DNA from: Ga0077555 sp963761475
Lineage (GTDB): Bacteria > Pseudomonadota > Alphaproteobacteria > Rhizobiales > Hyphomicrobiaceae
Reading direction: 5' to 3'
NCBI GenBank assembly: GCA_963761475.1
Contig: CAVXGT010000010.1
Span: 479,583 to 543,582 of the forward strand
Length of the DNA stretch: 64,000 bases
A model generated the notes under the pieces. The model was given only the letters and a program-made list of their open reading frames with translations. It was not told the DNA's origin and did not search any database. The position numbers and the translations under genes were made by a program. Shown here piece after piece: positions 54,499 through 64,000 of the stretch (its first letter is position 1; each line of letters begins with the position of its first letter).

Positions 54499-55242
54499 AT
54501 GGCCGCCTCGCGACGTACTGCCCTGATTACCGGCTCCAACAAGAACATCGGCCGCGCCTGCGCCCTGCATCTGGCCCGCGCCGGCTGCAACGTCGTCATC
54601 AATGGTGCCCGCGACAAGACCGCCGCCGACGCCGTCGCCGCCGAAGCCAAGGCCCTGGGGGTCGAAGCTCTGGTGGCCATGGGTGATGTTGGCGATCGCG
54701 TCGATTGCCAGGGCATCGCCGATGCGGCCTTGAAGCAGTTCGGCACCGTCGACATCCTCGTCAACAACGCAGCCATACGCGAGAACGGTACGTTCCTGGA
54801 AATGAGCGAGGACGACTGGCGCTATGCCATGGCCGTCAACTTCGACTCCGCCTATTGGCTGGCCCGTGCCTGCCTGCCCGGCATGATCGGCAAGGGCTGG
54901 GGCCGCATTATCAATTTTGCCGGCATGAACGCCATCCACGGCTACAACGGCCGCGCCCATGTCTCCGCGTCGAAGCACGCGGCCTGGGGCCTGACCAAGG
55001 CACTGGCCAAGGAATTCGGCCCCAAGGGCATCACCACCAATATTGTCTCGCCGGGCCCCATCATGGGTGAGGCCCAGGACCCGAGCCAGGCCGCCCACAT
55101 CGCCACCATGAAGGCGCGCGTGCCGGTGGGCCGTCTCGGCACCCCCGACGAGGTGGCAGCCGCCGTGGCACTGCTCGCCTCCGATGGCGGCGCCTTCATC
55201 AACGGCCAGATGATTCAGGTCAACGGCGGCGCCGAAACCTGA
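54499..55242 (+). CDS. Short-chain dehydrogenase/reductase-like protein lacking the usual catalytic Tyr
   Basis: A 247-residue classical SDR fold. It has the nucleotide motif ALITGSNKNIGRACALHLAR, VDILVNNAAIRENGTFLEMS and the C-terminal FINGQMIQVNGGAE. The active-site segment reads INFAGMNAIHGYNGRAHVSA and then SKHAAWG. The YxxxK Lys is kept, but the Tyr position is Val and the usual Ser is replaced. It may be catalytically altered or bind a ligand; a nearby Tyr or His might substitute. Closest by eye to 3-oxoacyl-ACP reductases. Confidence 0.85.
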   Translation: MAASRRTALITGSNKNIGRACALHLARAGCNVVINGARDKTAADAVAAEAKALGVEALVAMGDVGDRVDCQGIADAALKQFGTVDILVNNAAIRENGTFLEMSEDDWRYAMAVNFDSAYWLARACLPGMIGKGWGRIINFAGMNAIHGYNGRAHVSASKHAAWGLTKALAKEFGPKGITTNIVSPGPIMGEAQDPSQAAHIATMKARVPVGRLGTPDEVAAAVALLASDGGAFINGQMIQVNGGAET

Positions 55243-55255
55243 ACCCACCCCCCTG

Positions 55256-55332
55256 CGCGCCTTCCGGCCGGCTCCGCGCAGCGGAGTCGGAAGGCGCCAC
55301 TAAAAACAGAGTCGGAAGGCGCCACTAAGAAC
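55256..55332. repeat. REP-like element, family A, one unit plus half-unit
   Basis: A unit with the CTCCGCGCAGCGGAG tip identical to those in the 48.7 kb array, then a GAGTCGGAAGGCGCC half-unit. It lies between the convergent SDR and ccr genes. Confidence 0.88.
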
Positions 55333-55357
55333 CCGCCGCCAATAACCTCTTCCCACC

Positions 55358-56674
<1,317 letters not shown>

Positions 56675-56840
56675 GGGAGGCTGCCTGCTGGTTGTTGTCG
56701 CGATGCAGCAATTAATATTGCAATGCACAACCATCTCGCAAGGGCGAAACGCGTTGACGTCGGTTCATTCGTTTACTTTTCGGTAGGGCCGTTGCCGTAT
56801 ACTGACAGCTAGGGCCATATCGGCCGAAACAGGTGATCTC

Positions 56841-57206
56841 ATGGATCCCGTCTTCGCCCTGGCAGCGTTCCTCGGCACCAACCCGGTTTCGCTCGGCGTT
56901 CTGGCGTTGGTTGCGGCCGCCTGCGCCTATCAGATGAGCAAGCTTCACCAGCAGCCGGGCATGGCCATCCTGCATTTTCCGCTCTTGTTGCTGGGTGGCC
57001 TGTTGACCGACGACCTCGCAGTCGCACTGGGCTTCTACCCGTCCTTTGATGTGCAACGCACGGGCATCTGGAGTTGGGACGTCAACTGGGCGACCCTCTC
57101 TGACGGCCTACCCTACGTGCTCCTGACCGGCACGATCGGCATGTGCCTGACTGCGCTGGCTCTGCTTGTGATCGCCCGGGTGTTGCGGGAAGCGCCCCGC
57201 CGCTGA
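56841..57206 (+). CDS. Small membrane protein between ccr and ecm
   Basis: A 121-residue protein with three likely hydrophobic segments (SLGVLALVAAACAYQMSKL, AILHFPLLLLGGLLTDDLAV, and VLLTGTIGMCLTALALLVIA). No recognised family. It is on the ecm strand, 204 bases upstream of it. The sequence is coherent and ends in a basic tail, so I consider it real. Confidence 0.65.
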   Translation: MDPVFALAAFLGTNPVSLGVLALVAAACAYQMSKLHQQPGMAILHFPLLLLGGLLTDDLAVALGFYPSFDVQRTGIWSWDVNWATLSDGLPYVLLTGTIGMCLTALALLVIARVLREAPRR

Positions 57207-57410
57207 CGCGCACTCCGTCGTACCTCGAGACAGGTCCCCAGCCGGGACGTGCCCAGTTTCGTCTTGCGCGCCCTCCAATGCTTCGCCTGAGACCCCCGCG
57301 ACCACCTGCCAATTGTCGCCGCGCTGCAGCATTGGCATACTGCGCCGCAACATGGCGACCGATCGGTGCGGAGGTTCCGCGCCTGTCGGCGGATAACGGA
57401 GCCAAGTCAA

Positions 57411-59390
57411 ATGACCGCTACAACCAAGAGTGACAAGCCTTGGATCTTCCGCACCTATTCCGGCCATTCCACGGCCACCAAGTCGAATGCGCTCTATCGC
57501 TCCAACCTGGCCAAGGGCCAGACGGGCCTGTCCATCGCCTTCGACCTGCCGACCCAGACCGGCTACGATCCCGACCACGTTCTGGCCCGCGGCGAGGTCG
57601 GCAAGGTCGGCGTCCCCGTTGCCCACATCGGCGACATGCGCGCATTGCTGGATCAGATCCCGCTCGACGACATGAACACGTCGATGACGATCAACGCCAC
57701 GGCGGCCTGGCTGCTGGCGCTCTACGTCGCCGTCGCCGACGAGCAGGGCGTGCCCCGCGCGAGCCTCACCGGCACCATCCAGAACGACATCATCAAGGAA
57801 TACCTCTCGCGCGGCACCTACGTCTTCCCGCCCGAGCCCTCGCTGCGGCTGATCAAGGACACCATCACGTTCTCCTATGCGCATGTGCCGCAGTGGAACC
57901 CGACCAACGTCTGCTCCTACCACTTGCAGGAGGCCGGAGCGACGCCGGTCGAGGAGTTGGCGTTCGCCTTGGCGACGGCCATGGCCGTGCTCGACACCGT
58001 CCGGCATTCGGGCGAGGTGCCGCGCCGCCGATTTCCCGGCCGTCGTCGGTCGCATCTCGTTCTTCGTCAACGCCGGTCTCAAGTTCATCACCGAGATCGC
58101 CAAGATGCGAGCCTTCACCGAGCTATGGGACGAGATCTGCGCCGAGCGTTATGGCGTCTCCGACCCGAAGCTGCGCCGCTTCCGCTATGGCGTGCAGGTC
58201 AATTCGCTGGGCCTCACCGAGCAGCAGCCCGAGAACAACGTCTACCGCATCCTGCTCGAGATGCTGGCCGTGACCCTCTCGCGAGGCGCCCGCGCCCGCG
58301 CCGTCCAGCTCCCGGCCTGGAACGAAGCGCTGGGCCTGCCGCGGCCCTGGGATCAGCAATGGTCGCTGCGCATGCAGCAGGTGCTCGCCTATCGAGACCG
58401 ACCTCCTCGACTACGCCGACATCTTCGACGGCTCCAGCGCCATGACGGCCAAGGTCGCCGAGCTGAAGACCGAGGCCAAGGCCGAGCTGGCCCGCATCGA
58501 CAAGATGGGCGGCGCCGTCGCGGCCATCGACTACATGAAGCGCCGCCTCGTCGAATCGAACAGCGCCGCGCCTCGCGCGCATCGAAAGCCGGCGAGCAGA
58601 TCGTCGTCGGCGTCAATCGCTGGTCGCGAGACCGAGCCCTCACCACTGATCGGCGGCGACGGCGTCCATCCTGACCGTCGACGAGGGCGTCGAGCGCGAG
58701 GCCGATCGAAAGGCTCGCCGCATGGCGCGGCTGCCGCGATAACGCCAGAGGCCGCGGCCGCCATCGCCGGTGCTGGAGCGCGCCGCCAGCGGACGGCGCC
58801 AACATCATGGAGCCGTCGATCGCCTGCGCCAAGGCCGGCGTCACGACCGGCGAATGGGGCGCAACGCTGCGCCGCGTCTTCGGCGAGTACCGCGCGCCGA
58901 CCGGCGTCGGCCCACTGCCGCTCCACTGGCAACGACAGTCTCGCCGCCGTCCGCAAGCAGGTCCAAGCCGTTGTCGGAAGGCTCGGCCGGCCGCATCAAG
59001 TTCCTGGTCGGCAAGCCGGGCCTCGATGGCCACTCCAACGGCGCCGAGCAGATCGCCGTCCGCGCCCGCGACTGCGGCATGGAGGTCGTCTACGAGGGCA
59101 TCCGCCTGACACCAGCACAGATCGTGCGCGCCGCCGTCGACGAGAGCGTCCATGTCGTCGGCCTCTCGATTCTCTCGGGCAGCCACGTGCCGCTGGTCCG
59201 CGATATCATGGAGCGCATGCACGCCGAGGGCTTGGACGACGTGCCCGTCGTCGTCGGCGGCATCATTCCGGCCGCCGATGTCGCCGTGCTGAAGGACCTC
59301 GGCGTCGCCGCCGTCTACACCCCGAAGGACTTCGAGCTCAACACCATCATGGCCGACATCGTCCGTCTGGTGGGCGAGCAGGCGGCATGA
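57411..59390 (+). CDS. ecm: Ethylmalonyl-CoA mutase, B12-dependent, with about twelve insertions
   Basis: Converts ethylmalonyl-CoA to methylsuccinyl-CoA after Ccr; about 655 residues once corrected (formerly MeaA). The N-terminal PWIFRTYSGHSTATKSNALY and GLSIAFDLPTQTGYDPDHVL are diagnostic. The C-terminal B12 domain keeps the DxHxxG motif in GKPGLDGHSNGAEQIAVRAR. Between 58022 and 58973 the frame breaks about twelve times; removing one base at each restores DFPAVVGRISFFVNAGLKFI, LAYETDLLDYADIFDGSS, ESGEQIVVGVNRWSETEPSP, NIMEPSIACAKAGVTTGEWG and LTGNDSLAAVRKQVQAVSEG. Twelve insertions also match the overall length modulo three. Confidence 0.85.
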
Positions 59391-59423
59391 GTCGTAGAGC
59401 ACGGCGCCGCCGCCTCGTTGGCG

Positions 59424-60731
59424 TCAGGCCGCCAGATGTTGTGCCACCTGCTTTGCCACGTGTTCTCCAGTCGGCAGATAGTCGAAGCGCCCCTGCCGGC
59501 CGAGCGTCTGCACGCCGAGCTGCTTGATGGCCGCCAGCGCCTCGGCGGCCTTGGCGCTGGCGCCGAGCGTATTGGCTGGATAGGCATTTTCGACCAGCCT
59601 GTGCCCTTCGAGCTTGAGATCGCCCCGGAACAGTCCGCTTTCGGTAACGCTGCGGCAGAAGTCCGCGAACATGGCGTTGGGGCAGACGCCAGGTGTGCGA
59701 AACAGCGGAACCTCGATGCTGGCGTAGTCCCGCCCATTCCGGCGCCCGTAGTAGCCCGAGTGCATGGTCAGGCGCTTCCATCGCCCAGTGCGGCCCCAAT
59801 TGTAGAGAATGTTGGCGTCGAACCCCTTCGCCCCATCGAAGCTGACGAACAGGCTCATGAGGTCGACGCTTGCGAGCTCCTGGCCTGCAGGGATATCGAG
59901 GTGCTTCGCCATTAGCTTGACTGGAACTGTCGCGATCAGCCGCTCGGTCCGGATCGGACCGTGATCGGTGAGAACCTCGAACGTTTTCCCGTGTTTCCGG
60001 ATGCCACCCAGCCGCTCGCCCAACCGCACCACGACTTGCCGTTCGCGAAGGGCGGTGACGGCCTTCCCGTACATGAAGGCCATGCCCTCTTCCGGGCGAA
60101 CCATCAAAACCTCCGGCTGGACGTGCCGGCCGAAAGGCAGGAGATTTTTCACGCTTCGCCAGCCCTTGTCGAGCCAGTATGAGGGCTTTCCGATCCGCGC
60201 CACCGGTTCCATCCGGCTCACCGCGAACTGCGCTTCGATCTGGTTGGCAGGTAGTCCGAAGAAGCGCTCGATATAGGCGGCCATGCCAAGGTCGGTGTAA
60301 AGCCTCTGGCCCATCCAGTAGACGGCGAAATCCTCGGCCGTCGTGAACGGCCGGCCGGAAAGTCGCGCCGATGCCATTGAGGTGAGCGCCTGCCCCCAGT
60401 AGAGCGGGCCGCGGCCGAAAAACTCCTCGCCAAACGAGAACGGATATCTGCACACACCGCCCGATGGTGCGATCCGCTTGATCACGATCGGCACCTGCAG
60501 ACATGCTGCCGCCATGGCCGGATACATCTGGAACATCGGCATCGACGGCCAATAGTAGAAGGCGCCGATGTCGAAGGTGTAGCCGTTGACGTCGTCCGAG
60601 ATTTGATTGCCGCCGGGTGCGGGATATTCATCGAGGATGAGCAGCTTACCAGCCCCCGCCTCCAGCAGCATGTGCGCTGCGCAAAGTCCGGCAACGCCAC
60701 ATCCAAGAATTACATGATCGTAATCGGTCAT
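59424..60731 (-). CDS. FAD-dependent amine-oxidase/UDP-galactopyranose mutase-like protein
   Basis: A 435-residue flavoprotein. It starts with the dinucleotide-binding motif VILGCGVAGLCAAHMLLEAG and then LLILDEYPAPGGNQISDDVN. GYTFDIGAFYYWPS resembles UDP-galactopyranose mutases and protoporphyrinogen oxidase-like proteins (D-x-G-x-H region). The C-terminal FAD segment is VENAYPANTLGASAKAAEAL, ending in GRFDYLPTGEHVAKQ-like sequence. Substrate unknown; a methyltransferase gene lies upstream on the same strand after 212 bases with no gene. Confidence 0.78.
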   Translation of the reverse strand: MTDYDHVILGCGVAGLCAAHMLLEAGAGKLLILDEYPAPGGNQISDDVNGYTFDIGAFYYWPSMPMFQMYPAMAAACLQVPIVIKRIAPSGGVCRYPFSFGEEFFGRGPLYWGQALTSMASARLSGRPFTTAEDFAVYWMGQRLYTDLGMAAYIERFFGLPANQIEAQFAVSRMEPVARIGKPSYWLDKGWRSVKNLLPFGRHVQPEVLMVRPEEGMAFMYGKAVTALRERQVVVRLGERLGGIRKHGKTFEVLTDHGPIRTERLIATVPVKLMAKHLDIPAGQELASVDLMSLFVSFDGAKGFDANILYNWGRTGRWKRLTMHSGYYGRRNGRDYASIEVPLFRTPGVCPNAMFADFCRSVTESGLFRGDLKLEGHRLVENAYPANTLGASAKAAEALAAIKQLGVQTLGRQGRFDYLPTGEHVAKQVAQHLAA

Positions 60732-60943
60732 AGGAAATCCTTCACTGACCTCTCCAGGAAGATTGGGTGAGGTCAGAGTTCAGGCGGTTGCAGAAACGGC
60801 GTACCCCCGTTGGTGAAAGAATGCAGTTTACCGGCCACGTCGATGCCGGCAGAGTCAGCCTTGTGGCGATCGCCCTACCACTATTGGGCAGGTGAACGGA
60901 TCATTGCGGATCGACGCCGTGCGCAGGCTGCGGCATCCCCGCC

Positions 60944-61708
60944 TCAAACGATTGCAGCCAGCCGCGTGTCCGGTGCCAGCACCAGGCACCAGTGCGGCTC
61001 GAAGTTCGCGCCCATCGGCCACGTCTGCTGCTTGAAGATCGGTATCATCGGCTCTTCGTATCGCTTGAACCAGTCGCGATGACACAGCACGAACTTCGTT
61101 GCCGCCACGATCGTCTCGCGGTCGATCACGCACAGCACCACCATTTCCGGATGCCGCGCCAGATAGGCGTGCACAGCCACCATCAGCGTCGGGTATCCCG
61201 GATGCAGCATGTCGTCGAGTACGATCAGCCCACCGGGCGCCAGCGCCGCCGTTGCTAGCTCCAGGTCCTTACTCAAGGCCGCTTGCGTGTGCTCGCCGTC
61301 GATATGAATGAGTCGGATCGGCCCGCCGGCCTTGGCCTTCATGTCGTCGGGCGTGATCGTGCCGCTGTCGACCTTCCACGTCACGCGTTTCTCCGGTCCG
61401 ATGCCGTGGCGCTGGCAATTGGCCTCGAACCGGTCTTTCACGCCGTCGTTGGGCCAGGTGAACACGTCCATCCCCACGGCCTTTTCGCCGGCCTCGAGAC
61501 TGTGCGCCAGGGCGATCAGGAAGCGACCTTCGAAAGCGCCGACCTCCACCACGTTACCGCGCACGCCGAGCGCGTTTTGCAGCTTGAGCAGCCGGCAGCA
61601 GATGGCGGCGGCAAAGCGCGATGACATGCCGACCACCCTCTCGAAGCCGTCGGCGAGGTATTGGTCGGCAGCCGGCGAGCCGGTCTCGGGGATCTCGATT
61701 GCAGACAT
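60944..61708 (-). CDS. Class I SAM-dependent methyltransferase
   Basis: A 254-residue protein with a Rossmann methyltransferase core: GNVVEVGAFEGRFLIALAHS (motif I), KAVGMDVFTWPNDGVKD, RLIHIDGEHTQAALSKDLEL and LAPGGLIVLDDMLHPGYPTL. The HIDGxH pattern is typical of the Methyltransf_24 group, whose members often modify sugars or small molecules. ATG 61708 was chosen over in-frame starts upstream with no family sequence. Confidence 0.83.
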   Translation of the reverse strand: MSAIEIPETGSPAADQYLADGFERVVGMSSRFAAAICCRLLKLQNALGVRGNVVEVGAFEGRFLIALAHSLEAGEKAVGMDVFTWPNDGVKDRFEANCQRHGIGPEKRVTWKVDSGTITPDDMKAKAGGPIRLIHIDGEHTQAALSKDLELATAALAPGGLIVLDDMLHPGYPTLMVAVHAYLARHPEMVVLCVIDRETIVAATKFVLCHRDWFKRYEEPMIPIFKQQTWPMGANFEPHWCLVLAPDTRLAAIV

Positions 61709-61904
61709 GTCCGTTGGCCCTACAGCAATGCAGCTTCCCATTGGCGGGCCGTACCATTGCCACGTCGCTCGGAACGGCGCCAGCATCACCTCTAGCGGCC
61801 GATTGCGGCAAGATCATCGGCAAGCCCGTGACAAGCGGGATGACCGGTCAATCGCCACTCTGGCAGCCATCACAGCGCCCGCGCCGCGTTTCAGCTCACG
61901 CGCT

Positions 61905-63353
61905 TCAGGCCTCGACCGGCACTGTCCCCGGCCGCGGATCGATCGGCACCTGGCGCGCCAGGCCCGTTGCCTCCTCGAGCAACGCGCCCGCAGCCAGCAA
62001 CGCCGCCTCGCCGCGTGGCTTGCCAACGAGCTGCAGCCCGACCGGTCGTCCGAATTGGTCAAAGCCGCACGGCACGCTGAGCGACGGCACGCCCATCAGC
62101 GTCGGGATCGCCGTCACCAGCGAGCCGCCGAGATAATGCTCCACCGCCTTGCCGTCGATTTTCGCGGGCATGCGTAGATTGACGTCGAACGCAGGCGTTG
62201 AGGCGCAGGGCAGAACCAGCAGATCGTGCGTCTCGTAGAAGGCCGCCACGCGCCGGTAGAACGCGGCCCGTTCCCGCTCCGCCCACCCGATCCGGCTGGG
62301 GCTCGCCTTGAGCCCCATCTCGGTGTTCCAGATGATGTCCGGCTTGAACAGGTTGCGATAGGACTCGAGCTGCGGCTCCCTGTCGACCACATACGACTGG
62401 GCGCGCAGCACCATGAAGGCCTCCGCGATCTGCCCAGGCTCCGGATATGCGTCCTCAACCACGGCGCCCATTGCAGCGAAGTGGCTGAGCGCCCTTCGGC
62501 AGATGTCGCGTGTTTCCCGATCGACCGGGAAGGCGCCGCCGAAATCGTCGGTATAGGCGACGCGCCTGGGCGCCACCGGCGTCTCGACCGCTGCCAGGAA
62601 CGAGTGCGCCGGCGCCTCGAACGTCAGGGGATCGCGAGGGCAGAGCCCGGCCATCGCATCGAGCAGCAGCGCCACGTCGCCGACGTTGCGCGCCATCGGT
62701 CCCTGCACCGACAGCGGCGCATAGAGGTTGTTCGAGGTCCCCCGTGTCACCCGCCCGGGCGACGGCCGCAAGCCCACCACCGAGCAGTAGGCCGCCGGCC
62801 GCCTGAGCGATCCCGCATGATCCGAGCCGTGCGCGAGCCACACTTCACCGGCCGCCAGCGCCGCCGCACCGCCACCGGTCGATCCGCCGCAGGTCAACGA
62901 AGTGTTCCACGGGTTCGTGGTCCGCCCGAAGACTTCGTTGAACGTCGAGCCGCCAGACCCGAATTCCGGCGTATTGGATTTGGCGATGACGATGCCGCCG
63001 TTGCGCTCTATTCGCTCCACGACCGGGTGCGAGGCGGTCGGTACATGGTCCTTGAAGATCGGCGACCCGTACGTCGTGCGCACACCTGCGACGTCGGCAA
63101 GATCCTTGATCGCCATCGGGATGCCGCCGAGCCATCCGGCCTGCCCTTCCGCCTCGAGTCCCTCCCCCCGCATCAGCCGCCGCGCGTGCGAACGTGCCCG
63201 CTCCAGGCACAGCGTCGGCAACGCATTGAGTGCCGGCTCACACGCCGAAATCCGCTTTTCCGCCGCCTCGATCAGGTCGAGCGGCGTGATCTCCCGCGCC
63301 ACAAGCCGCCGCTGGATCTCGCGCGCGCTGAGTTTGATGAGCTCGTCCGACAT
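61905..63353 (-). CDS. Amidase-signature family hydrolase
   Basis: A 482-residue Ser-cisSer-Lys hydrolase. The catalytic Lys is in GIPMAIKDLADVAGVRTTYG, the cis-Ser region in SLTCGGSTGGGAAALAAGEV, and the nucleophile Ser in HGSDHAGSLRRPAAYCSVVG (usually DxGGS, here DHAGS). C-terminal PSLSVPCGFDQFGRPVGLQL is typical. The substrate amide is unknown. It begins 9 bases after the phosphatase-like gene, so they form an operon. Confidence 0.92.
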   Translation of the reverse strand: MSDELIKLSAREIQRRLVAREITPLDLIEAAEKRISACEPALNALPTLCLERARSHARRLMRGEGLEAEGQAGWLGGIPMAIKDLADVAGVRTTYGSPIFKDHVPTASHPVVERIERNGGIVIAKSNTPEFGSGGSTFNEVFGRTTNPWNTSLTCGGSTGGGAAALAAGEVWLAHGSDHAGSLRRPAAYCSVVGLRPSPGRVTRGTSNNLYAPLSVQGPMARNVGDVALLLDAMAGLCPRDPLTFEAPAHSFLAAVETPVAPRRVAYTDDFGGAFPVDRETRDICRRALSHFAAMGAVVEDAYPEPGQIAEAFMVLRAQSYVVDREPQLESYRNLFKPDIIWNTEMGLKASPSRIGWAERERAAFYRRVAAFYETHDLLVLPCASTPAFDVNLRMPAKIDGKAVEHYLGGSLVTAIPTLMGVPSLSVPCGFDQFGRPVGLQLVGKPRGEAALLAAGALLEEATGLARQVPIDPRPGTVPVEA

Positions 63354-63362
63354 CGCAGTCCC

Positions 63363-64000
63363 CTATGCGCCGTTCTGCAACGCTCGCCCGTCGAGCGGCT
63401 CGTGCGCGATTCCAAGGTGCTTGAGCACTGTTGGCGCGATGTCGACGGCAGACGTGGTCTCTGTCCGCGATCCGCCAGCGCCAAAGCCGTCGCCGGAAAT
63501 GATCAGGAACGGTGATTGCTCGTATTGCGCTAGCCCACCATGCTGCCCGCAGTTCATGCGGTCCGCCTTGCCAAGTGACGGTTTTGCAGCGAGGCTCATG
63601 CCGGGGATGCCGAACGCGTTGGCCTCCTCGGTCGCCGCCATCGCGACGCCGAACGCCAGGCCATACCGCGCCGCTTGTCCGACTTCGGCGAGGCGATCGG
63701 CGTCGAAAACGGCATCCGTCCAGCTCTGCTGCTCGAGGAACGCGCCAATCGCGGCGATCCGTCCGGCGTGGTCGGGATGCACGAACACCAGCGCCGATGT
63801 TCCACTCGACGTCGAGATCACATCGCCCGATCCCGCGTGATCTTTCAGTCCCGCTTTGATCAGTTCGTCCTCGATGTCGATCACGCCGGCCACCGTCTGG
63901 TGTCCGTGGTCCGAGGCGACGATCAGCAGGATGTCCTCGCCCCGCGCCCGGGCTGCCTCGACGGCGTCGATGACGAGGCCTGCCGTCGCATCGCTTTCGC
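63363..64000 (-). CDS. Alkaline phosphatase/phosphodiesterase-superfamily protein, C-terminal part
   Basis: The gene enters from the right edge, so its start is outside. The visible 212 residues include LIVASDHGHQTVAGVIDIED, a metal-site motif (D-H-G-H) of the alkaline-phosphatase/nucleotide-pyrophosphatase superfamily. A later His site is MNCGQHGGLAQYEQSPFLII, and SAVDIAPTVLKHLGIAHEP ends it, as in sulfatases and phosphonoacetate hydrolases. Substrate not decidable. Upstream partner of the amidase. Confidence 0.85.
   Translation of the reverse strand, partial: ESDATAGLVIDAVEAARARGEDILLIVASDHGHQTVAGVIDIEDELIKAGLKDHAGSGDVISTSSGTSALVFVHPDHAGRIAAIGAFLEQQSWTDAVFDADRLAEVGQAARYGLAFGVAMAATEEANAFGIPGMSLAAKPSLGKADRMNCGQHGGLAQYEQSPFLIISGDGFGAGGSRTETTSAVDIAPTVLKHLGIAHEPLDGRALQNGA

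Overview
The window is GC-rich DNA from an alphaproteobacterium, most likely of the order Hyphomicrobiales (Rhizobiales). The evidence is recognisable gene order. It has aroK-aroB beside a tiny conserved membrane gene and xerD/accA, and a dapC-like aminotransferase followed by ftsK and lolA. It also has the cobS-cobT block with an upstream J-domain gene opposite bolA and a phytase-like esterase downstream, and the ethylmalonyl-CoA pathway genes ccr and ecm. I saw no rRNA, tRNA, prophage, transposase or CRISPR array.

Layout. 0-8 kb: shikimate genes (aroB, aroK), a large exported protein, a PuuE-like deacetylase, xerD and accA. 8-15.3 kb: an uncharacterised block with a TelA-like helical protein, a membrane-anchored DUF6384-like protein, a long coiled-coil protein with a glycine-rich tail and an exported protein with lysozyme-like sequence features. 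It is bracketed by two helix-turn-helix regulators that share the same unusual C-terminal domain. 15.4-19 kb: a Gram-negative sortase module (VIT/VWA target protein, class GN sortase, small exported repeat protein). 19-25 kb: a CitE-like lyase with a flavoprotein, a candidate small RNA, lolA, then a dienelactone hydrolase, a DUF6295 protein and an FkbM methyltransferase lying between lolA and ftsK. 25-38 kb: ftsK, an aminotransferase, a MATE exporter, an amidohydrolase coupled to a CobW-type GTPase, a serine hydrolase, a DUF599 protein, a MarR regulator and a GlcD-like oxidase. 38-47 kb: two DUF2541-type exported proteins, the cobalt chelatase genes, bolA and a hydratase. 47-56 kb: a His/Tyr-rich exported protein, a TIR-domain protein, a tandem array of palindromic repeats, a uronate-dehydrogenase-like and an M20 hydrolase gene, moaA, rlmN, an SDR and ccr. 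56-64 kb: ecm, an FAD protein, a methyltransferase, an amidase and the end of an alkaline-phosphatase-like gene.

Two features recur. First, intergenic regions carry palindromic REP-like elements of at least two families; one forms an eight-unit, 56-bp-period array after the TIR gene. Second, many genes that should be intact carry single-base insertions (aroB, the TelA-like gene, the sortase target, the DUF6295 gene, the FkbM gene, the J-domain gene, moaA and ecm). After removing them the conserved protein reads through, and nearly every extra base looks like a second choice for the third position of a codon. This suggests a consensus or assembly artefact rather than gene decay, so I annotate these genes across the breaks.

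The best candidate for an undescribed system is the 7.9-15.3 kb block, possibly acting with the adjacent sortase module at the cell envelope. That is inference from layout and sequence character only.
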